Positions 23,281-30,416 of a DNA stretch of 39,449 bases are shown piece after piece. Where the stretch lies: the NCBI GenBank assembly GCA_023511555.1, contig JAIMBG010000004.1:1-39449 (forward strand), read 5' to 3'. This DNA comes from Acetobacteraceae bacterium. GTDB taxonomy: Bacteria; Bacillota; Sulfobacillia; JAIMBG01. Both the position numbers and the translations under genes were made by a program. Below the pieces are notes generated by a model that worked only from the letters and a program-made list of their open reading frames with translations, was not told where the DNA came from and did no database searches. The stretch's first letter is position 1. Each line of letters opens with the position of its first letter.

Positions 23281-25191
23281 CTAGCGCAGCACTTCCTCAG
23301 CTACGTTCTGCCCGTCGACCAGCACCCTCACGCGCGCCGACACGCCGGCCCAGTAGAACGCGACCGGGAACCTTTCCCCGGGGGCGTGACGGCCGGAGTA
23401 AACCACCCTCTGGCCCATGGCGTCGGTGAGTTCCACCTCCACCAGCCGCGTCCCCACCCCCCCGGGGGGCACGCTCACCGTGAGCACGGTCCGGCGCGAC
23501 CCTGGCACCTGCCCCGGCGGCGTGCCGGGCGGAGGCTGGGCCCCGGCCACTACCACCAGGTCCACCGCCGCTCCCACCTGCACCTTCTCACCCGGGGCCG
23601 GGACCTGCTCCAGCACGGTGCCAGGGAACATCCCCGGCACCTCCCGCTCGGTGACGACGCCCTCCACCAGACCCAGGTCAGAAAGCTGAAGCCGGGCCTG
23701 CTCCAGGGTCAACCCCAGCAGGCTGGGCATCTCCTGGGGGAAGGGCCCCTGGCTCACCTCCAGGTCAACCGCCGTGCCCTCGGCCACGGCCGTCCCCGCC
23801 CTGGGGTTTTGGGAGATGACGCAGTCTTCCGCCACCAGGGGGTCGAACTTGCGCACCACCCTGCCCACCTCCAGACGGGCGTCCTGGAGGATGACCCTGG
23901 CCTGGGTGAGGTTAAGGCCGACTACGTCGGGCACCCCGCCCTCCACCAGGCGGGGGCCCAGAGAGACGGTGAGATCGACCTGGCGCCCCTGCCTCACCAC
24001 CTCACCCGGTGCGGGGTCCTGCGCCACCACCTGATTCGCCGGCACGTCCTTCTCGTACCTCTCGGCCACCACCGCCCAGGCCAAGCCGTTGGCCTCCAGC
24101 CGCGCCTGAGCCTCCCTCAGGCTCAGCCCCACCACCTCGGGGACGGCGACCGTGGGCACATTCATCCACGCGCGGAACCAGAGCACACCGTACAGCCCAC
24201 CGCCAACCACCGCCGCCGCCACGAAGAGGACCGCGGCCAGCGTCCACCGGCTCCTCTTGCGCTGCCCCATGCTCCCTCCCCCGCCCTCCACAGCCTCGCC
24301 CCCGAACCCGCCCGGACCGACCGGCGCCCTGGCCCTCCGCCCCACCCTGACCCGCCGCCCCGGCGCCGCCCCGGCCAGGCAGGCCCGGGCCGCGTCCAGG
24401 TCGGCGAGCATCTCCTCCGCCGACTGATAGCGAAGGCGGGGGCTCTTGGCCATGGCCTTGAGCACCACCGCCTCCACGGCGGGGGGGATGCCGGCCTCGT
24501 GGCGGGAAGGGGGGACAAGCGGCTCGTCGAGGTGCTTCATGGCCACCGCAATGGGGGTCTCCCCCTCGAACGGCATTCGCCCCGTCAGCATCTCATAGAG
24601 CACCGCGCCCAGGGAGTAGATGTCGGACTTCGCCCCGGTCGGGCCGCCGCGGGCCTGCTCCGGGGAGAAGTAGTGCACCGACCCCAGCACCGTCCCCGCC
24701 TGGGTGATAGAGGGGCTGCCCGCCCGCGCGATGCCGAAGTCGGCCACCTTGACCTTCAGGTCGGGGGTGAGCAGGATGTTGTGGGGCTTGATGTCTCGGT
24801 GGATCACGCCCTGGCCGTGGGCGTGCCTTAATGCGTCACATATCTGGGAGGCGATGTCGACCGCCAGGGCGACGTCAAGCCTGCCGCGGCGGCGGATCAG
24901 CTCCTTCAGCGTCTGACCGGGCACGTACTCCATCACTATGTAGTAGCTGCCGTCCTCCCGCCCCACGTCGTAGATCGACACGATGTTGGCGTGGGACAGG
25001 CTGGCGGCGGCCTCCGCCTCACGCTGAAAGCGCTGCACGAACTCCTCATCGCCGGCGAACTCCGGCCGCAGGACCTTTACGGCCACGGGGCGGTTGAGGT
25101 AGGTGCAGCGGGCGCGGTAGACCTCGGCCATCCCGCCGCCGCCTATCTTCTCCACCACCTCGTAGCGCTTCCCTAGCAGCCTCCCCACCAC
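23281..25191 (-). CDS. prkC: PASTA-domain serine/threonine protein kinase PrkC
   Basis: Membrane kinase that senses cell-wall muropeptides and, in Bacillus, triggers germination. It has 636 residues. The cytoplasmic kinase domain (1 to about 270) has the glycine loop GGGGMAEVY, Lys39, catalytic Asp133 in HRDIKPHN, and DFG at 151-153. A basic juxtamembrane segment and one membrane helix (about residues 315-340) follow. Outside are three PASTA repeats, each opening like VPEVVGLSLREAQ, and a further domain of about 80 residues at the C-terminus. The start is GTG at 25191, directly behind the stop of its partner phosphatase. Confidence 0.95.
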   Translation of the reverse strand: MVGRLLGKRYEVVEKIGGGGMAEVYRARCTYLNRPVAVKVLRPEFAGDEEFVQRFQREAEAAASLSHANIVSIYDVGREDGSYYIVMEYVPGQTLKELIRRRGRLDVALAVDIASQICDALRHAHGQGVIHRDIKPHNILLTPDLKVKVADFGIARAGSPSITQAGTVLGSVHYFSPEQARGGPTGAKSDIYSLGAVLYEMLTGRMPFEGETPIAVAMKHLDEPLVPPSRHEAGIPPAVEAVVLKAMAKSPRLRYQSAEEMLADLDAARACLAGAAPGRRVRVGRRARAPVGPGGFGGEAVEGGGGSMGQRKRSRWTLAAVLFVAAAVVGGGLYGVLWFRAWMNVPTVAVPEVVGLSLREAQARLEANGLAWAVVAERYEKDVPANQVVAQDPAPGEVVRQGRQVDLTVSLGPRLVEGGVPDVVGLNLTQARVILQDARLEVGRVVRKFDPLVAEDCVISQNPRAGTAVAEGTAVDLEVSQGPFPQEMPSLLGLTLEQARLQLSDLGLVEGVVTEREVPGMFPGTVLEQVPAPGEKVQVGAAVDLVVVAGAQPPPGTPPGQVPGSRRTVLTVSVPPGGVGTRLVEVELTDAMGQRVVYSGRHAPGERFPVAFYWAGVSARVRVLVDGQNVAEEVLR

Positions 25192-25192
25192 C

Positions 25193-25948
25193 TCAGACTT
25201 CCCCTTCCCCGCCGGCCCAGCCCACCACCACCGTGACGTTGTCGGGGCCGCCCCGCAGGTTGGCCAGCCTCACCAGCCGCGCCGGAAGCTCCCGGGGATG
25301 GGCACAGGCCAGGGCCTCGCCGGCCAGCTCGTCTTCAGCCACCACCGACGTGAGCCCGTCGGTGCAGAGAAGCAGCACGTCGCCCGATGACAGCTCCACC
25401 TGGAAGAAGTCCGGTTCCACCTCTTCCGCCGCCCCCAGGGAGCGGGTGAGCAGGCTCCGCAGGGGGTGGCCCCGCACCTCCTCCGGGCACAGGCTCCCCG
25501 TCCTGGCCAGCTCGGCGGCCAGCGAGTGGTCCTGGGTCAGGCAGCGGAGCGAGCCCCGGCGGAGGACGTAGGCACGGCTGTCGCCCACGTGGCCCAGCCA
25601 CGCCCGGCCGCCCACCACCAGAGCGGCGGTGAACGTGGTCCCCATCTCCACCCGCTCCGGCCGGGCGCGGCCGGCCGCAAGCAGAGCCCGGTTGGCAGCC
25701 AAGACCGCCTCGGACAGCGCCGCCCCGGGGCTGGGGGCGTCGGGGCCGGCCTGGGCCCACCGCCGCAACCAGGCCACGGCGGCCCCCACGGCCAGCCGGC
25801 TCGCCACCTCCCCGCCCTCATGGCCCCCCATGCCGTCGGCGACGGCGAAAAAATAGGCCCCGGTGCCAGAGCCCAGCTCGCCAGCGAAGTAGCAGTCCTC
25901 GTTGCTCTTCCTCACCCTGCCCGCGTCCGTGGCCGCCCAGGCCTGCAA
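25193..25948 (-). CDS. stp: PP2C-type Ser/Thr phosphatase (Stp/PrpC)
   Basis: Metal-dependent phosphatase that reverses PrkC phosphorylation. It has 251 residues with all PP2C blocks: TDAGRVRKSNEDC, VADGMGGHEGGE (metal aspartate), GHVGDSRAY, LLLCTDGLT and GGPDNVTVVV. The start is TTG at 25948, six bases after GGGGAGGTG; it overlaps the end of rsmB by 37 bases. The stop lies one base before the prkC start, a tight kinase-phosphatase pair. Confidence 0.95.
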   Translation of the reverse strand: MQAWAATDAGRVRKSNEDCYFAGELGSGTGAYFFAVADGMGGHEGGEVASRLAVGAAVAWLRRWAQAGPDAPSPGAALSEAVLAANRALLAAGRARPERVEMGTTFTAALVVGGRAWLGHVGDSRAYVLRRGSLRCLTQDHSLAAELARTGSLCPEEVRGHPLRSLLTRSLGAAEEVEPDFFQVELSSGDVLLLCTDGLTSVVAEDELAGEALACAHPRELPARLVRLANLRGGPDNVTVVVGWAGGEGEV

Positions 25949-27429
25949 GCCCCCACCTCCCCGGCGTTGGAATTCTCCCCGTGCCCCGGAATTCCTCCAG
26001 GAAGCCCCTGCCGGGGCCGCCTACGGGGGCGGCGGCGGAGCCGGGCCAGAAAGAACCCGTCGGTGCCGTGCACGTGGGGCAGCAGTTGCAGGTAGCCGGC
26101 GGGCGCCGTGGGCTCCCCGGCCAGAGAGGGGGGCAGGTGAGGCCTCAGGTCCTCGTAGACGAACGCGGGGTTTTCGCGGCGGAAGGCCTCCACCACCTCC
26201 AGGTTCTCCTCCGGCTCCATGCTGCAGGTGCTGTAGACCAGCACCCCGCCCTCGGCCAAGCAAGAGGCGGCGCCCCGGAGCAGTTCCGCCTCTCGCCGGA
26301 CCAGCTCGGGCAGGCGCTCGGGAAGGAGCCGCCAGCGGGCGTCGGGATTGCGCCTCAGCGCACCCGTGCCCGAGCAGGGGACGTCGGCCAGCACCCGGTG
26401 GGCCACCGGCCCCAGCAGCCGCCCCAAGTGGCGGGCGTCGGAGCAGACGGTGCGGACGCTCTTTATGCCCAGCCGCCGGCAGTTGCCGGCGACGGCCGCC
26501 AGCCGGTGGTCCAGCACGTCGACGGCCAGCACTCGGCCGCGGTCGCCCATGAGCTCGGCCAGGTGGGTGGCCTTGCCCCCCGGGGCGCTGCACGCGTCAA
26601 CCACCGTCTCTCCGGGCTCGGGGCCCAGCACCCGGGAAACCACCATGGCGCCCTCGTCCTGGACCAGAAACCAGCCCTGGCGATAGGCCTTCAGGCCCTC
26701 CAGGGTATCATAGCCCTCCAGCACCAGGCCGCCCTCACCAGGAGGAAACAGGCCGGTCTCCCGGCAGACCACCCCCTCGGCCTCGAGCGAGCGGCGGAGC
26801 TCGCCGGCCGATGCCTTGAGCCGGTTGGGCCGGACCACCACCGGGGCGGGGCGGTTGTTGAACTCGCAGAGGCGGCTGGCGCTGGGAAGCCCGTACCGCC
26901 GGAGCCAGCGCTCCACCAGCCAGCGGGGGTGGGACTGCACCAGCGCCAGGTAGCCGGCAGGGTCTGCTCCCGCGTCGGGCAGCTCGGGGATTCCCGGCTC
27001 CCGGGATACCGCCCGCAGCACCGCGTTGACCAGGCGTGCGGTGCCCGAGTGCCCATACTTTCGCGCCAGCCGGACCGACTCGTCCACCGCCGCCCACGAC
27101 GGCACCCGGTCCAGGTAAAGAAGCTGGTATACCCCCAGCCGCAGCACGTTCCTTATCCAGGCGGGCATCCTCCCCGGGGGCCGCGACGCGCGATGGGCAA
27201 TGACCCAGTCCAGCGTGTTCTGGCGCCGGATGGCGCCATAAGCCAGCTCGGTGGCCAGGGCGCGGTCGCGCTTGTCCAAGGGAAAGCGCCGGAGAAAGAA
27301 GTTCAGCGCCACCTCAGCCTGATCCCCTCGCTGCTCCACAGCATAGAGCACCTTGAGGGCGACCTCCCGGGGCCCCGTCGGCTGGTCCCTGGCTGGACCG
27401 GGGCCCGCCACGTCGAATCCCCCGGCCAC
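25912..27429 (-). CDS. rsmB: 16S rRNA (cytosine967-C5)-methyltransferase RsmB
   Basis: Methylates C967 of 16S rRNA. About 505 residues. The N-terminal NusB-like domain starts VALKVLYAVEQRG. The methyltransferase domain has VVDACSAPGGKATHLAEL for SAM binding, DVPCSGTGALRRNPD, and the catalytic cysteine in VYSTCSMEPEEN. The C-terminus extends past the usual end (GFFLARLRRRP) by about 40 Arg/Gly-rich residues that overlap the stp start. The start is GTG at 27429 or GTG at 27411; both have weak GG-rich sites upstream. The longer open frame is antisense-like noise. rlmN, often next, is missing. Confidence 0.93.
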   Translation of the reverse strand: MAGGFDVAGPGPARDQPTGPREVALKVLYAVEQRGDQAEVALNFFLRRFPLDKRDRALATELAYGAIRRQNTLDWVIAHRASRPPGRMPAWIRNVLRLGVYQLLYLDRVPSWAAVDESVRLARKYGHSGTARLVNAVLRAVSREPGIPELPDAGADPAGYLALVQSHPRWLVERWLRRYGLPSASRLCEFNNRPAPVVVRPNRLKASAGELRRSLEAEGVVCRETGLFPPGEGGLVLEGYDTLEGLKAYRQGWFLVQDEGAMVVSRVLGPEPGETVVDACSAPGGKATHLAELMGDRGRVLAVDVLDHRLAAVAGNCRRLGIKSVRTVCSDARHLGRLLGPVAHRVLADVPCSGTGALRRNPDARWRLLPERLPELVRREAELLRGAASCLAEGGVLVYSTCSMEPEENLEVVEAFRRENPAFVYEDLRPHLPPSLAGEPTAPAGYLQLLPHVHGTDGFFLARLRRRPRRRPRQGLPGGIPGHGENSNAGEVGACRPGRPRTRAG

Positions 27430-27485
27430 CGCCTCACCCCCCGCCGGCTCGCGGCCTGGGCCATGGAAGCCGCTGCGGGGCCGGC

Positions 27486-28166
27486 TCAGTCGCGCCGGCC
27501 CCGCAGCATGAGCAGCCGGAGAAGCTGGGCTATGGCCATGGCGGTCGCCGCCAGGTAGGTCATGGCCGCCGCGCTCAGCACCTGCCGCGTGGGCTCGACC
27601 TCCTGGGCGGTGATGTACCCGCCCTCCTGCAGGAGCGCCAGGGCGCGGCCCGAGGCGTTGAACTCGACCGGAAGCGTCACCACCTGGAAGACCACCGCCG
27701 CCAGGAACAGCAGGATGCCCAGGTCCATGAGCCACGGACTGGAGAATATGAGACCCACGAAGAACAGAGGCCAGGCCAGCACGGAGCCGAAGTGGGCCAC
27801 GGGCAGGATGCTGTTGCGCAGGGCCAGGGGGGTGTAGCCCAGCCGGTGCTGAATGGCGTGGCCGGCCTCGTGGGCCGCGACCCCCAGCGCGGCCAGGGAG
27901 GGCGAGTCGTGCACCGGCGGGGAAAGCCGGAGCACCCGGGTCCGCGGGTCGTAGTGGTCGGAAAGCGGCGCCCCGCCCCGCTCGATCCTGACGTCGCCCA
28001 GCCCCGCCCGGTCCAGGATGTCGCGGGCCACGTCGGCCCCGGCGCGGTGGCTGGACGCCGCCACCCGGGAGTACCGGGCGAACGCCCCCTGCACCCGGGA
28101 CTGGGCCCAAAACGCGAAGATCAGGGCCGGCACCACGAACACGATAAACCCTGTATCCCAAAACAT
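27486..28166 (-). CDS. YugP-type membrane zinc metallopeptidase
   Basis: 226 residues, the usual length for this family (Zn_peptidase_2, YugP-like). The N-terminal helix (MFWDTGFIVFVVPALIFAFW) is followed by a soluble part, then HEAGHAIQH, the HExxH zinc and catalytic motif, and two or three more membrane helices. The conserved PVEFNASGRAL lies near the C-terminus. ATG at 28166 follows GGGGAGG by about nine to ten bases. The family is commonly coded next to fmt and rsmB in Clostridia. Its substrate is unknown. Confidence 0.92.
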   Translation of the reverse strand: MFWDTGFIVFVVPALIFAFWAQSRVQGAFARYSRVAASSHRAGADVARDILDRAGLGDVRIERGGAPLSDHYDPRTRVLRLSPPVHDSPSLAALGVAAHEAGHAIQHRLGYTPLALRNSILPVAHFGSVLAWPLFFVGLIFSSPWLMDLGILLFLAAVVFQVVTLPVEFNASGRALALLQEGGYITAQEVEPTRQVLSAAAMTYLAATAMAIAQLLRLLMLRGRRD

Positions 28167-28234
28167 CTGTGCTTGCACCTCCCCTCCCCTGAAATCTCTA
28201 TCGTTCCAGACCCCCAACCGGGTCCACCGTCAGT

Positions 28235-28243
28235 ATTATAACA
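28235..28243 (-). promoter_or_regulatory. Extended -10 promoter ahead of the YugP-rsmB-stp-prkC run
   Basis: The minus strand reads TGTTATAAT (28243 down to 28235): a perfect TATAAT with the TGn extension. No good -35 is present at the right distance. It is 69 bases before the peptidase ATG and probably starts an internal transcript of this operon. Confidence 0.6.
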
Positions 28244-28699
28244 TGACCCGGGGCAGGCCACCATGGGCCTTCGACCCCGCGTGTGAGTCAAGAGGTTCGC
28301 GGCGAACGACTGTTCGGTCCTGCCGCTGGGGTACTTCGGCGCCGCCGCGGCGTGGGCCCTGTGGCCGTTCAGCGGGGGACGCGCACGCACAGCTCGGGTC
28401 CCGGCTCCCTACCCAGAGCCTCAAGAGCGGGCCCTGTCGTCATCCTCGTCTTTCTTGCCACCCCCCACATAAGCGGCTTTCCGCATACTCCGCCCTTCGG
28501 TTGCAGCCATCCCGCCTCCAACGCCCCGCCACGCCCTTCCGTACAATCGCCCCTGCCCCATGCCGCAACGTCAACCGTCATCCAAACATCAGTCCCAGCA
28601 AGGCTTTCCCGCCCCCGCGGCCATCCGCGGAAAGCCATGTGGGGCGCGGCACCGCCGCCCCGCCCCACTAACATCCCGTCCCCGAGTCCCTCCATGCCC
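28244..28699. other. Non-coding gap between def-fmt and the YugP gene
   Basis: About 450 bases with no credible gene in an otherwise tight operon. A hairpin at about 28598-28638 pairs GGCTTTC with GAAAGCC around an inner CGCGG/CCGCG stem, with a seven-base bulge and a CCAT loop. No T-run follows on either strand, so it is not an intrinsic terminator. The minus-strand open frame 28369-28815 gives a Gly/Arg-rich product I do not recognise. The stretch may be decayed sequence. Confidence 0.4.
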
Positions 28700-30256
28700 C
28701 TAGTCGCCCCGGGGCTCCCCGCTCCGGCCCAGCACAGTCCCGGGGCGCAGGGGGCTGCCGCGGAGGAATTCCGCCGCCGCCATCCGCCGCTTGCCCTCGA
28801 GCTGAAGCTCCTCAACCAGGTACCTCCCCCCGCCCGCCGCCACCACCAGGCCCTCGGGCCCGACCCCGGTCACCGTTCCTGGAGCGGGACCCCCGCACCC
28901 CGGCTCAGCGCCGTCTCCGGGAAGCGGCCGGCCCTTCCACACCTTGAGCACCCGGTCCCCCAGGGTGGTGAACGCCCCCGGGCTGGGCGCCAGCGCCCGG
29001 ACCAGCCCGTCGATCCTCGCGGCCGGCCAGTCCCATCGGATCTCCTCCCGCGACCGGCCCAAAGAGGGGGCCAGGCTGGCCAGGGACCCGTCCTGCGGCC
29101 TGCGGGGGGCCCGGCCCTGTGCCAGAAGGTCCAGGGCCTCGACCAGGAGCTCCGCCCCCCGCTTCGCCAGCCGGGCGCCCAGGCTCCCGGCAGTGTCGTC
29201 GGGGGAGATCGCCACGGGCTCCTGCAGAATGATGTCGCCCGCGTCCAGCTCCCGGACCAGGTGGGCCACGGTGACGCCGGTCTCCCGCTCCCCATTGATG
29301 AGCGCCCACTGGATGGGGGCCGCGCCGCGGTAGCGGGGCAAAAGGGAGGCGTGGAGGTTGATGCAGCCCAGCCGCGGCAGCGACAGCACGGCGGCCGGCA
29401 GGATGCGCCCGTAGGCCACCACCACCCCCACGTCCGGCTGAAGGCTCCTGAGTTCCCCCAGGAACCCGGCGTCCTCAAGGTCCTCCGGCTGCAGGACCCT
29501 GATCCCGCGGGCCTGAGCCCACTCCTTCACCGGCGGGGGGGAGGGGACCCCCTTCCTCCCCCGGGGCCGGTCGGGCTGCGTGACCACGGCCAGGACGCGG
29601 TGGGCGGAGCCGGAGATGGCCTCCAGCGACGGCAGCGCGAACTCCGGGGTGCCCATGAAGGCCAGGCCCAGCCCCGGGGCCGGGGGGCCTCCCCCGCCGC
29701 CCGCGGGGGCACCGGCCGGCACACCCCCTGCCCCCGCAGCCTCATCGCCCTCGGCCCGGGCCGCCGCCTCCTCCAGCGCCCGGTACTCCTCCTCCGTCAT
29801 CACCGCCCGCGCCCGGTCCAGGAACAGCACCCCGTCCAGGTGGTCGATTTCGTGCTGCAGCGCCCGGGCCAGTATTCCCGACCCCTCCAGCCACGCCAGC
29901 CGGCCGCGCTCGTCGAGCGCCCGGACCCACACCTGCTCCGCCCTCTCCACCTGCCCCAGGATGCCGGGGAAGCTGAGGCACGCCTCCCACCCCAGAGACG
30001 ATCCCTGGGTACGAACCACCTCGGGGTTGATCAGCTTGTGCAGGCCCTCACCCACGTCGAGCACCACCAGCCGCTCATCCAGACCCACCTGGCTCGCGGC
30101 CAGCCCCACGCCCCGCGCCGCATAGAGGGTCTCAGCCATGTCGGCCAGGTGCTGCCTTACCCGGGCCGAGATCCGCCGCACCGGCCGGCAGCGGCGGCGC
30201 AGCACAGGATCGCCGCCCTTGCGTATCTCCAAAACCGCCATTCCGATCACCCGCAT
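28700..30256 (-). CDS. Peptide deformylase fused to methionyl-tRNA formyltransferase
   Basis: One uninterrupted 518-residue frame encodes both formyl-cycle enzymes. Residues 1 to about 165 are a deformylase: GVGLAASQVG, EACLS with metal ligand Cys93, and QHEIDHLDG with ligands His135 and His139 and catalytic Glu136. A Gly/Ala/Pro linker (about 170-195) leads to Fmt: AFMGTPEFALPSLEAI, the active-site segment NLHASLLPRYRGAAP, and DAGDIILQE. The Fmt part is complete, about 320 residues including its C-terminal OB domain. Def and Fmt are normally separate adjacent genes. An internal GTG at residue 179 could also start Fmt alone. The start is ATG 30256 or ATG 30241. Fmt adds formyl groups to initiator Met-tRNA; Def removes them from new proteins. 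Confidence 0.93.
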   Translation of the reverse strand: MRVIGMAVLEIRKGGDPVLRRRCRPVRRISARVRQHLADMAETLYAARGVGLAASQVGLDERLVVLDVGEGLHKLINPEVVRTQGSSLGWEACLSFPGILGQVERAEQVWVRALDERGRLAWLEGSGILARALQHEIDHLDGVLFLDRARAVMTEEEYRALEEAAARAEGDEAAGAGGVPAGAPAGGGGGPPAPGLGLAFMGTPEFALPSLEAISGSAHRVLAVVTQPDRPRGRKGVPSPPPVKEWAQARGIRVLQPEDLEDAGFLGELRSLQPDVGVVVAYGRILPAAVLSLPRLGCINLHASLLPRYRGAAPIQWALINGERETGVTVAHLVRELDAGDIILQEPVAISPDDTAGSLGARLAKRGAELLVEALDLLAQGRAPRRPQDGSLASLAPSLGRSREEIRWDWPAARIDGLVRALAPSPGAFTTLGDRVLKVWKGRPLPGDGAEPGCGGPAPGTVTGVGPEGLVVAAGGGRYLVEELQLEGKRRMAAAEFLRGSPLRPGTVLGRSGEPRGD

Positions 30257-30416
30257 CCCCTAAGAACGCTGAGGCACGGCCGGCAAGCCCCGGCGGGGTC
30301 CGCCCGCCGCCGGCCGCGGCTGCCCCGGGCCGGCCCGGGGGGAGCCGGTCCCCAACAGCATCACCGGAGCGTACCGTCGCGCCGTCTCTGCCGCGAGCGC
30401 CGCGGGCCCGCTTTGC

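Noticed and set aside
21848-23284. Plus-strand open frame of 478 codons opposite rpe and rsgA
   Set aside because: His/Pro/Arg-rich antisense frame; rpe and rsgA on the minus strand are certain.
28369-28815. Minus-strand 148-codon frame in the gap downstream of def-fmt
   Set aside because: No ribosome site or known motif, and it overlaps the end of def-fmt; treated as chance or decayed sequence.
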